From Candidatus Caccousia avistercoris (GTDB lineage Bacteria; Bacillota; Clostridia; Oscillospirales; Acutalibacteraceae): a DNA stretch of 14,976 nucleotides. Below are positions 5,934 to 12,560 of this stretch, one piece after another. How positions within the stretch are numbered: the first letter of the stretch is position 1; every line of letters starts with the position of its first letter. The stretch covers positions 1 through 14,976 of the forward strand of contig DVMK01000212.1 of NCBI GenBank assembly GCA_018715025.1. The letters run 5' to 3'. Made by a program: the position numbers and the translations under genes. Under the pieces are notes generated by a model. It did not search any database, had not been told where the DNA came from, and saw only the letters and a program-made list of their open reading frames with translations.

Positions 5934-6113
5934 ATGGAGCAGGTTTTGATCATAGACGACGACAGAGAGCTCTGTGCGCTGATGAAAAAATGTGTGGAGC
6001 AGGAAAATTTGTCCGCCGCTGCGGCGTACAGCGGCCGGGAAGGGCTGCGCCTGCTGGCAGGCAGCGAAAAGGCCTGTTCGCTGGTTGTGCTGGACGTGAT
6101 GCTTCCGGATATG
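5934..6113 (+). pseudogene. 5' fragment of a response-regulator gene
   Basis: From ATG 5934, with GGGAGG 8 nt upstream, about 60 residues read as a receiver-domain N-terminus. MEQVLIIDDDRELCAL carries the acidic pocket, followed by YSGREGLRLLAG, and LVVLDVMLPDM has the phospho-acceptor Asp. After LPDM the expected G-[FY]-x-[LV] helix is replaced by GKAGMSYAEAAAPRP and then low-complexity Arg/Pro sequence, and the frame continues open into the antisense of the glycosidase gene. I checked the other two frames and found no continuation, so a simple frameshift does not explain it. The rest of the receiver and the DNA-binding output domain are absent. It is the second headless gene in a row. Confidence 0.72.
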
Positions 6114-6185
6114 GGAAAGGCCGGGATGTCATATGCGGAGGCTGCGGCCCCTCGACCCCGGGAGCTGTTCTGCGCATCCCCTCGC

Positions 6186-6223
6186 CGCCCCCGGCGCTCC
6201 GCACTGTATGGGGGCCGGGGGCG
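6186..6223. repeat. GC-rich inverted repeat after the GH116 gene
   Basis: Perfect 10-bp arms CGCCCCCGGC (6186-6195) and GCCGGGGGCG (6214-6223) with an 18-nt loop, starting 9 nt after the minus-strand stop at 6232. There is no T-run on either strand, so it is not a canonical intrinsic terminator; it may be a 3'-end processing or stability stem. Confidence 0.6.
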
Positions 6224-6231
6224 GTTCGCTT

Positions 6232-8871
6232 TCAGCGGGCGGAAAGGACGAGCCTGTCCCCTGCGTGAAGGGAGGCTTCCGTTTGAACCCAGCCGTTCTC
6301 CTTCTGGGTAAAGGGGAGGGGGCGGCCGTTGAGGGAGACGGCCTTCACCGCTTTCACATTGCCGCAGAACAGCTCTGCAACAGGCAATTTTCCTTCCAGG
6401 CAGGCGATCTCCGCTGTGCCGTCTCCCCGGCGGAGCGTGCCGCAGCCGGTGGGAGAAAACCAGGGGACGATATGGACGGACGGTTCCAGGGTGAACTGCA
6501 GGCGGCTTTGGGGAGCGTCCAGGCGGAAATGGCTGAGAGAAAGCATCATGGTCCAGCTGGAAAGGGGGCGGTAGTAGTAGTCGCCGCACTCCTCGTGGTT
6601 GAATATGCGGCCTGCGTACCAATACCGTTCCTCCACGGCCCCGGCCAGCTGGGCAGCCGCCTCAAACTGGCCCTGCTCCAGCAGCAGGCTGGCGAAGGCG
6701 TATTCAATGCCCGACCAGTTGGCCAGCGCCTGGACGTTCTGGTAGGTGAACAGCGTGGGAACGGCGCCCGGCGGGTAGGAAGCGTTGATCAGCCCGTTTT
6801 CCCGGCTGAAATTCCATTTCAGAATGCTGTCCAGCGTTTTGGAAACAGTGTCCTGCTGCAGGAAAAGGGGCAGCCCCAGCAGGGTGGTGTACCACAGCCC
6901 GTCCAGCTGGTCTGACATGCAGCATTCATCCCGGGCTTCCCCGTTCACCCAAAGGCTGTAGTAATCCCCGTTCCACAGCTTTGCGGCGCTCTGGCTTCCC
7001 TTTTCCAGAAGGGTCTTCCACTTCTGCGCCAGAGGAGCCTGGCCCGCTTCCTCTGCCAGGCGGACGGCCGCCGTCAAAGCGCCCAGCCACAGGAAGGCAA
7101 TGTAGGAGGGGGTTCCCTGAAATTTCCAGGCGTCGTAGGTATTGGCGGCTGTGCCGGCGTCAGGCAGGCCGTCGCCGTCCTCGTCCAGCAGGGCGGTGCT
7201 CTCTATGGCGCGCACCACATGGGGCCAGAGTCCGGCCAGGTACTGCCGGTCGCCGGTCCACAGGTAGTCGCGGCATACCATCAGGACAAACTGGGGGTTC
7301 ATGTCCACCCGGTCGAAGCCGTCATCCACCCCGCTGAAGTCCGGCGTGAAGAAGTGGGGAACCCGGCCGTCCTCCCGCTGGAAGCTTGCCCCCATGCGCA
7401 TCTGGCGGCACTGCAGCTCGGGGAAAAGGGCAAGCAGCCCCCAGGATCCGTGGTAGGAGATGTCGGTGGTGTGGAACCCGCAGCTGCCGAAACCCTCCCA
7501 AATGCCGAAATCTCCGTTTCCCGTCCACCAGGAGCATTTCAGCAGCGTGTTCAGGTGGGCGGTCCATCCCCGGGAGAAGGCTGCCGGCGCATCGGTTTGC
7601 CCCAAAAGCGACGAAAATTCCCGCGCCTTTGGGAAAATGGATTCCTGGTTTTCCGCCAGAAAGCGGCAGACCTCCTGCGAATCCCGGAACCAGTTCCCGT
7701 ACTGGTGGCCCAGCATCTGCCCGGTGGGGCTCACATGGTACGGAAAATGCCACCCGAGGAAAAAGCGCAGGGTGGCCGTTTCCCCCGGCTGAAGAACGGC
7801 GGTGCTGCACAGCCCTCCGCCGCCCCATTCCCCCCGTTCCTCCCGGCCAGGCAGAGAAAACTTCCGGTACTGGTTCGCCATCATGACAAGGAATTTCCGT
7901 TTCCCCTCAACGCCTGCAATCGGGCAGGGCCGCAGCCGGGAAAGACGCTTCCACGGCCCGGCGCCCCATGCGGAGCGGAGAAGAACCGCCGTCCATTGTT
8001 CCACCTCATCCTCTGCCATGGCTGAAATGTGTTCCGGCGTAAAACGGGAAAAGTCCGGCAGCTCTTCCCAGCCAAGGTTTGGCAGCCGGCCTTCCCCCCG
8101 AAACTGGAACAAGCAGGATTCCTCTGTGGCGCCCATCCCCTGGCTGAGCACATAGGCGTTCAGGTACGCCTCAAATTCCCCCAGCAGGTAGCTGTGCTCG
8201 CCGCCCTCTGCCAGCAGGCTGAGGCTGCCGTTCAGGGGGACTTTTTCCTCTGAACGGCTTGCCATGGTCAGGGCGGCCGCGCCGCCGTCCTGGGAAATCC
8301 GGTTGTGCAGCCTGCGCCGGGCCATGCCCCGGCAGACAGGGTTTTCCAGCAGCCCCAGCAGGGAAACGGATACGGGGCTTTGGGTACGGTTCCGCAGGCG
8401 GAAGCTTACGCAGAAGCCGGGCGTGCCGCTGACCCTGGCGTTGTGGGGGAGGAAGGGGGAAATGTACTCGGCAGACAGCTCCACCGGAAGGGCTGGATCC
8501 CGGTATTCCAGCTGCGCCGCCGGGAAGCTGGGCGTCCAGGCGATTTCCGGGATGCATTTCATCCAGGAATACATGGCGGAGCGGAACTGCCCCTGCCGCT
8601 GCGGGCCGTCGTAAGAGAGCTTGCGCACAAGGGGTTCCCCGCCGGGGGCGCTTGTGCGCAGGTAGAAGCGCAGCAGCTCCCCGGGCAGCCCGGCGGGCTC
8701 CCGCAGGTTATCCTGCTCTGGGGAACGGGACGCCCACTTGCCCAAATTCCAGATATTCCAGTTTTCCAGTCGTCCGCCGGGGAAAATTTCCACGGTGCCG
8801 GCCCCGATGCCGCCCAGCGCCATGCCGGAAAATTCCGGGGTATGGGTGACAATCGTGCGCATGGAATTCAT
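6232..8871 (-). CDS. GH116-family glycoside hydrolase (GBA2/bile-acid beta-glucosidase-like)
   Basis: An 879-residue retaining glycosidase of family GH116. The N-terminal beta-sandwich (~1-330) starts with the SGMALGGIGAGTVEIFPGG motif. The (alpha/alpha)6 catalytic barrel (~390-800) contains the nucleophile Glu459 in GIWEGFGSCGFHTTDISYHG and the acid/base Asp580 in NTYDAWKFQG. These align with human GBA2 LEGQEYRMYNTYD and TYDGW, and the spacing is close to E441/D593 of the Thermoanaerobacterium enzyme. Family members are mainly beta-glucosidases, some beta-xylosidases or N-acetylglucosaminidases. There is no signal peptide, so it should act in the cytoplasm on an imported sugar or glycoside. 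The ATG at 8871 has AAGGAG 8 nt upstream; ATG 8895 would sit before that site. It stands alone, with no sugar transporter or sugar regulator beside it, and I found no convincing promoter. Confidence 0.92.
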   Translation of the reverse strand: MNSMRTIVTHTPEFSGMALGGIGAGTVEIFPGGRLENWNIWNLGKWASRSPEQDNLREPAGLPGELLRFYLRTSAPGGEPLVRKLSYDGPQRQGQFRSAMYSWMKCIPEIAWTPSFPAAQLEYRDPALPVELSAEYISPFLPHNARVSGTPGFCVSFRLRNRTQSPVSVSLLGLLENPVCRGMARRRLHNRISQDGGAAALTMASRSEEKVPLNGSLSLLAEGGEHSYLLGEFEAYLNAYVLSQGMGATEESCLFQFRGEGRLPNLGWEELPDFSRFTPEHISAMAEDEVEQWTAVLLRSAWGAGPWKRLSRLRPCPIAGVEGKRKFLVMMANQYRKFSLPGREERGEWGGGGLCSTAVLQPGETATLRFFLGWHFPYHVSPTGQMLGHQYGNWFRDSQEVCRFLAENQESIFPKAREFSSLLGQTDAPAAFSRGWTAHLNTLLKCSWWTGNGDFGIWEGFGSCGFHTTDISYHGSWGLLALFPELQCRQMRMGASFQREDGRVPHFFTPDFSGVDDGFDRVDMNPQFVLMVCRDYLWTGDRQYLAGLWPHVVRAIESTALLDEDGDGLPDAGTAANTYDAWKFQGTPSYIAFLWLGALTAAVRLAEEAGQAPLAQKWKTLLEKGSQSAAKLWNGDYYSLWVNGEARDECCMSDQLDGLWYTTLLGLPLFLQQDTVSKTLDSILKWNFSRENGLINASYPPGAVPTLFTYQNVQALANWSGIEYAFASLLLEQGQFEAAAQLAGAVEERYWYAGRIFNHEECGDYYYRPLSSWTMMLSLSHFRLDAPQSRLQFTLEPSVHIVPWFSPTGCGTLRRGDGTAEIACLEGKLPVAELFCGNVKAVKAVSLNGRPLPFTQKENGWVQTEASLHAGDRLVLSAR

Positions 8872-9020
8872 AACATCGTCTCCTTGCCTTTGCATTGTCT
8901 GAGAAAGGGCCCGGGCGGCCGCTTCCTGTTGTGCTCATGATAACACAGGGCCAGGCGGAGATCCATGCAGAAAAAAGCCGGATTTTTCTTTCGGATGGCG
9001 GGGGTTTGTACTTTTTCCAT

Positions 9021-9050
9021 AAAAAAAGCCCCCGGAATGATTTCCGGGGG
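9021..9050 (-). terminator. Intrinsic terminator of the VWA-xpaC-SBP operon
   Basis: On the minus strand, CCCCCGGAA and TTCCGGGGG (9042-9050 with 9029-9037) form a perfect 9-bp stem around a 4-nt loop, then C and seven T (9021-9028). It lies 30 nt after the last gene of the operon and insulates the GH116 gene downstream. Confidence 0.92.
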
Positions 9051-9079
9051 AAAAGATGCGCCGCCAGCCAGGGGGAAGG

Positions 9080-10135
9080 TCAGGAGAGGGCCTGAAGGAT
9101 CTGTTCCATAACGGCGGCGTCCGGCATGGGGGCCACCTGCGTAATCTCCGCCGCCAGGCCCTCCACCCCAAAGAATGATGTGTCTGACGCGGCGCCGTAC
9201 ACGCCGGTGCGGAAGCCGTGCTTTTCCCAGGCCAGGCGCTGCACCTCCTCGTCCAAAAGGGCGTCTATTCCGGCGGCGCCCGCCTCGTCCAGGGCGATGA
9301 ACACATGGGAGGACCACACGGTGGGCGTGGGGTACAGCATCACAATATCGCCGCGAAGCTGTTCCCAGTCCTGCGGGTGTTCCACGGCAAATTCCAGAAG
9401 CTGGCTTTCGTACCCGGCAATGAGGGGCTTTGCGCCCATGCCTGTTTTCAGGAACTGGTCGAACAGGTCGGCGGAGGAGCTTTCCATGTACCCAAGCCTT
9501 TGAAAAATATTCTGCAGCCGGGGCAGAATTTCTTCCAGGCTTTCCTCGCTGGCCACGCCGCCGCAGAGGGTGTTGGCCAGCAGGGCGGCGAACATGTTGC
9601 CGGAGTTGGACTCGGCAGGGTCTGTGGTGCCCACCGCCACGCTGCCGTACAGCTGAGGCAGGCCTATGCTGGCCCAGGTTCTTCCTTCCTCCATGCAGGC
9701 GGTCAGCTTTTCCATATCCACATAGCGGACGTCCCCCGCGGTGCTGACGATCCCCTCCGCTTCCAGAGCTTCCGCCACGGCGGATCTGGTGTAGAGCACA
9801 AGGGGTGTGTTCAGAATGATTTCGCTCTGCACCGGGCTGCCGTGCAGGCTTTCGTACAGCTCCAGGGCGGTCTGGTTGGAGGGGAAGAGGAAATCCCTGC
9901 CGGCGGGATCCTCCCGCACCATCTCCAGGGAACCGGCCTTGGCGTAGTCGATGGAAAGATGGTAACGGCTTTTCAGGATCCCCTGGATCTCCTCATCCTC
10001 CAAAAGGCCGATTTTTTCACCGCCCACATAGCCGCTGATTTCCGTGACAGCCTGGCTGCCGGCGATCCCGGCGTACACCAGGGCGGCCGCTATGACCGCC
10101 GCCAGAATGCCAAGGCCGATCAATTTTGTTTTCAT
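9080..10135 (-). CDS. Membrane-anchored substrate-binding-like protein
   Basis: A 351-residue protein with an N-terminal hydrophobic helix (residues ~5-27) that could be a signal or a membrane anchor; no lipobox is present. The rest looks like a type-2 periplasmic binding protein. It is clearly parallel to the binding half of the first gene in this operon: SIDYAKAGSLEMV versus RIEMTYQGSLDIM, AESNSGNMFAALLANTL versus ATQSNSGASAYIGFLYALL, and a late (E/T)-x2-GxRTG motif in both. In the SBP_bac_11 (molybdate-binding-like) group this fold binds small, often anionic ligands, but the ligand here is unknown. No permease or ATPase gene is nearby. The start ATG 10135 overlaps the xpaC stop as ATGA. 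Confidence 0.75.
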   Translation of the reverse strand: MKTKLIGLGILAAVIAAALVYAGIAGSQAVTEISGYVGGEKIGLLEDEEIQGILKSRYHLSIDYAKAGSLEMVREDPAGRDFLFPSNQTALELYESLHGSPVQSEIILNTPLVLYTRSAVAEALEAEGIVSTAGDVRYVDMEKLTACMEEGRTWASIGLPQLYGSVAVGTTDPAESNSGNMFAALLANTLCGGVASEESLEEILPRLQNIFQRLGYMESSSADLFDQFLKTGMGAKPLIAGYESQLLEFAVEHPQDWEQLRGDIVMLYPTPTVWSSHVFIALDEAGAAGIDALLDEEVQRLAWEKHGFRTGVYGAASDTSFFGVEGLAAEITQVAPMPDAAVMEQILQALS

Positions 10136-10740
10136 ACTCCGTCCTCCATTTCCAAAGCCCGTTCCAGCAGCTCAATATCCGTCTCCACATCCAGCAGTTC
10201 CCCCTGCATCAGGCGGGTGAACTGCTTGTCAAAGGCCTGGCGCAGCACAGGCAGAGCCTTCGCCGTCTTTTCCAGAATATTCACCACCTGGGGGGAGCGC
10301 AGCCCGGTTTCCTGAAATTCCAGGTAGCGGCTCAGCAGCTTGGAGGCGGTGTCCAGGTAATAGCCGAAAAACCGGCGCGCCTGGCCCAGCTTTTCCGGGT
10401 TTTTCCCCAGGTAATCCAGAATCCGCAGGGCAGAGGCGTGCAGCCCGGCGGCGCTGGCGCGCACAGCCGGGTCGGCAATTTCCCGGGAAGCCTGTTCCAG
10501 CAGCTTCAAATCCTGCTGGGCCTCCTCCAGAAGCTTCTGCACCGCTTCATCGTCCTTCACCGCCTCCATGGAAATCCCGGCGATTTTCCGGGCGGGCTTC
10601 AGCAGGAAGAACAGGCCGAAGTAAGCGCCCACGCTCAGCAGAACACAGACAACAGGGTTCCAGCTGAGGGCGAAGAACAGAAAGAGGAACAGGGCGGCGG
10701 CCAGCAGGCCCGCGAGAATGACATAGGCTTTCCCCTTCAT
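10132..10740 (-). CDS. xpaC: XpaC family protein
   Basis: A 202-residue protein with two adjacent hydrophobic helices (about residues 6-26 and 28-47) and a long, charged, mostly helical cytoplasmic part. I assign it to the XpaC family (historically '5-bromo-4-chloroindolyl phosphate hydrolysis protein') from this architecture and segments such as YFGLFFLLKPARKIAG and LGKNPEKLGQARRFFGYYLDT. The true function is not known. XpaC genes usually sit beside telA (toxic anion resistance); no telA is seen here, its place being taken by two binding-protein-like genes and a VWA domain. Its ATG shares one base with the upstream stop (TGATG) and its stop overlaps the next start (ATGA), so all three genes are translationally coupled. 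Confidence 0.8.
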   Translation of the reverse strand: MKGKAYVILAGLLAAALFLFLFFALSWNPVVCVLLSVGAYFGLFFLLKPARKIAGISMEAVKDDEAVQKLLEEAQQDLKLLEQASREIADPAVRASAAGLHASALRILDYLGKNPEKLGQARRFFGYYLDTASKLLSRYLEFQETGLRSPQVVNILEKTAKALPVLRQAFDKQFTRLMQGELLDVETDIELLERALEMEDGV

Positions 10741-12344
10741 CAGTTATACCCCTTTACCGCGCGGAAGGCTTCCGTCAGGTTTTCCCGCCCGTCAAACACT
10801 CTGGCGTTGGTGTACCGGGCCAAATCCTCCAGCTGGGTTTCGTCCGCGTCCCCGAACATGATGGAGAACACCGGCACCTGGGCGTCCAGCTGGCTGTACG
10901 CCTCCTGGAACTGGGAGAAGGAGCCGCCGGACTGCCCGTCTGTGAGAAGGATGATGGCGGGGGTGTAGCGGCTCAAATCATACCCCTGCAAAAGCTCCGC
11001 CGCGCGAATGGCGGCCGCGTACATGTCTGTTCCGCCGCCCACCGGCTGCTCCTGCACAAGCTGGTACAGGTTTTCCAACTCGCTGCCGGAGCCCTGGGCC
11101 GTGTAGGAGGCGATCACGTCCCCGTTGAAGGGAATCAGGATGGTGATTTCCTCTTTGGAGGCCTGCAGGAAATTCTTTTCGGCGTTCTCTTGAAGAAGAA
11201 GCTGGCCCATGGCCTGCACCAGCGCTTCGTTTCCCTCGCCCGCCATGCTGCCGGAATAATCCAGGCAGTACACGCTGAGAGAGGGCTTCCTGAAATCGGT
11301 CTGGTACAGGTTCAGGCATTGGAACAGCACCTCTGTGTCAGGCATGCGGATGGGCGACAGCACCCGATCCGGCTGCAGGCCCCATTCGGCGGGGAACACA
11401 TCCAGGTTTTCCTCCGAAATGCCCGTGTAGCCGGTGCGCCGCCCCGTGCGCTGAATCTCGTTCTGCACCTGGGGCGAAAGCAGGTATTCCTGCAGCTGCA
11501 GGAACAGCTCCTCCTGCCCGCTGTCCCCGTTGTCCACATAGCCAAGGGGGGAATCTGCCAGGGAAAGGCCGTCGTAGGGGTACACCACGTACAGGGGTTC
11601 GTCCCCCCGCTCTGTCAGCGCCCGGTTGGCCTGCAGAATGAGGCACTCGTAATTGACCATGGCGTCGAAATCCCCTTCCAGGAACATGTCCTTCAGCCAG
11701 TCTGAACTGCCGGAGGAACGATCCACCCCGGAGAGCAGCTCTTTCATCTGCTCCCGCAGATCCTCGCTCTGCAGATCCTCCAGGGTAATCACCTCAGGGT
11801 TTCCCAGCAGGGCGTACAAAAAGCCGATGTAGGCGCTGGCGCCGGAGTTGGACTGGGTGGCGCTTGTCATGCAGAAGCGGAGCTTCCCCTGGCGGATGGC
11901 CTCCAGCAGGTCGCTTACCGACACCTCGCGGCCCACAAAGCCCAGCTCTTCCGCCAGGCTTTTCCGAATGCCGAACACAACCGGCGAGACAGACACCGAC
12001 TCCGCATGCTTCACCCGGTGCCCTGTGTCGCCCACGGTGAGCCACAGGCTGCTGGCGGGCCACACCCCGTCGTAGGGAATCTGCTCCTGTTCCAGCTGGC
12101 GCATAATGTCCAGCGAGCCCTGGTACGTCATTTCAATCCGGATGTTTTCCTGCTGGGCAAAGCGCTCCAGCATGGGCTCCAAATCCTGGTTTTCCGAGCC
12201 GGACAAAATGCGCAGAACCCGGCTGCCGCTGCCCAGAACGGCGTCGGCGTTCTCAGAAGCCGGCGCTGCGCTGCAGGCTGCCGCAGCCAGCAGCAGAAGC
12301 ATCGCCAGGGTCAGTGACAGGAACCGCCTCATCTTTTGCATCAT
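10740..12344 (-). CDS. Lipoprotein: substrate-binding domain fused to VWA domain
   Basis: A 534-residue predicted lipoprotein. The signal segment (residues 1-23) ends in LLLLAAAAC with Cys24 as the lipidation site; Ala at -3 is a slightly weak lipobox. Residues ~42-310 are a type-2 substrate-binding domain (SBP_bac_11-like) with SNSG at 165-168 and TGRRTGYTG at ~300-308. Residues ~352-530 are a von Willebrand A domain with a complete MIDAS metal site: DYSGS (Asp362, Ser364, Ser366), Thr439 in GGGTDMY and Asp469 in LLTDGQ. VWA domains use a divalent metal to bind partner proteins, so the protein may couple ligand capture outside the cell to a partner. The ATG at 12344 has a GGGGGAG site 8 nt upstream. 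It heads the operon with xpaC and the paralogous binding protein. Confidence 0.85.
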   Translation of the reverse strand: MMQKMRRFLSLTLAMLLLLAAAACSAAPASENADAVLGSGSRVLRILSGSENQDLEPMLERFAQQENIRIEMTYQGSLDIMRQLEQEQIPYDGVWPASSLWLTVGDTGHRVKHAESVSVSPVVFGIRKSLAEELGFVGREVSVSDLLEAIRQGKLRFCMTSATQSNSGASAYIGFLYALLGNPEVITLEDLQSEDLREQMKELLSGVDRSSGSSDWLKDMFLEGDFDAMVNYECLILQANRALTERGDEPLYVVYPYDGLSLADSPLGYVDNGDSGQEELFLQLQEYLLSPQVQNEIQRTGRRTGYTGISEENLDVFPAEWGLQPDRVLSPIRMPDTEVLFQCLNLYQTDFRKPSLSVYCLDYSGSMAGEGNEALVQAMGQLLLQENAEKNFLQASKEEITILIPFNGDVIASYTAQGSGSELENLYQLVQEQPVGGGTDMYAAAIRAAELLQGYDLSRYTPAIILLTDGQSGGSFSQFQEAYSQLDAQVPVFSIMFGDADETQLEDLARYTNARVFDGRENLTEAFRAVKGYN

Positions 12345-12368
12345 CGCGTTTCTCCCCCTGTAACCGGC

Positions 12369-12383
12369 GGCGGATATACCGCC
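12369..12383. repeat. Small palindrome in the leader of the VWA operon
   Basis: GGCGG-ATATA-CCGCC (5-bp perfect arms) lies between a possible minus-strand -10 (TATAAA, 12389-12394) and the VWA-gene start. No matching -35 was found, so promoter placement is weak. It could be an operator or a leader hairpin. Confidence 0.35.
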
Positions 12384-12449
12384 CCCATTTTATACGGTTT
12401 CTATGATAAGGATAGAGGAAAACGGCCCTGCGCGCTATCAGGGCATTGT

Positions 12450-12471
12450 AAAGATTTCGCAAAGATTTCGC
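12450..12471. repeat. Perfect 11-bp tandem repeat
   Basis: AAAGATTTCGC occurs twice head-to-tail (12450-12460 and 12461-12471) in the divergent intergenic region between the VWA operon and the metal ATPase. An 11-bp phase is typical of tandem binding sites for OmpR/PhoB-type response regulators. Which gene it serves is undecided. Confidence 0.6.
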
Positions 12472-12491
12472 GGGAAGGGGCGCGGTTCCCC

Positions 12492-12520
12492 TTGACAGTA
12501 TATACCCCTATGGGTATAAT
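12492..12520 (+). promoter_or_regulatory. Consensus promoter of the metal ATPase operon
   Basis: TTGACA (12492-12497), a 17-nt spacer and TATAAT (12515-12520): perfect consensus in both boxes and spacing. Such a strong promoter fits a gene kept off by a repressor, and two operators overlap its -10 and start region. Confidence 0.9.
12501..12518. promoter_or_regulatory. CsoR-type operator 1
   Basis: TATACCCCTATGGGTATA has 7-bp perfect arms and a 4-nt centre, and overlaps the spacer and -10 of the ATPase promoter. The ATACCC...GGGTAT pattern is that of CsoR-family metal-sensing repressors. The repressor gene itself is not in the window. Confidence 0.75.
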
Positions 12521-12526
12521 ATCTTA

Positions 12527-12544
12527 TATACCCCACTGGGTATA
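12527..12544. promoter_or_regulatory. CsoR-type operator 2
   Basis: TATACCCCACTGGGTATA has the same 7-bp arms as operator 1, with a different centre, 26 bp further downstream at the expected transcript start. Two copies imply tight or cooperative repression. Confidence 0.75.
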
Positions 12545-12560
12545 GGAAAGGGGATATGTT

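Noticed and set aside
5705..6622. 305-codon minus-strand frame
   Set aside because: Overlaps the GH116 C-terminus in another frame and the two gene fragments; Arg/Pro-rich with no domain.
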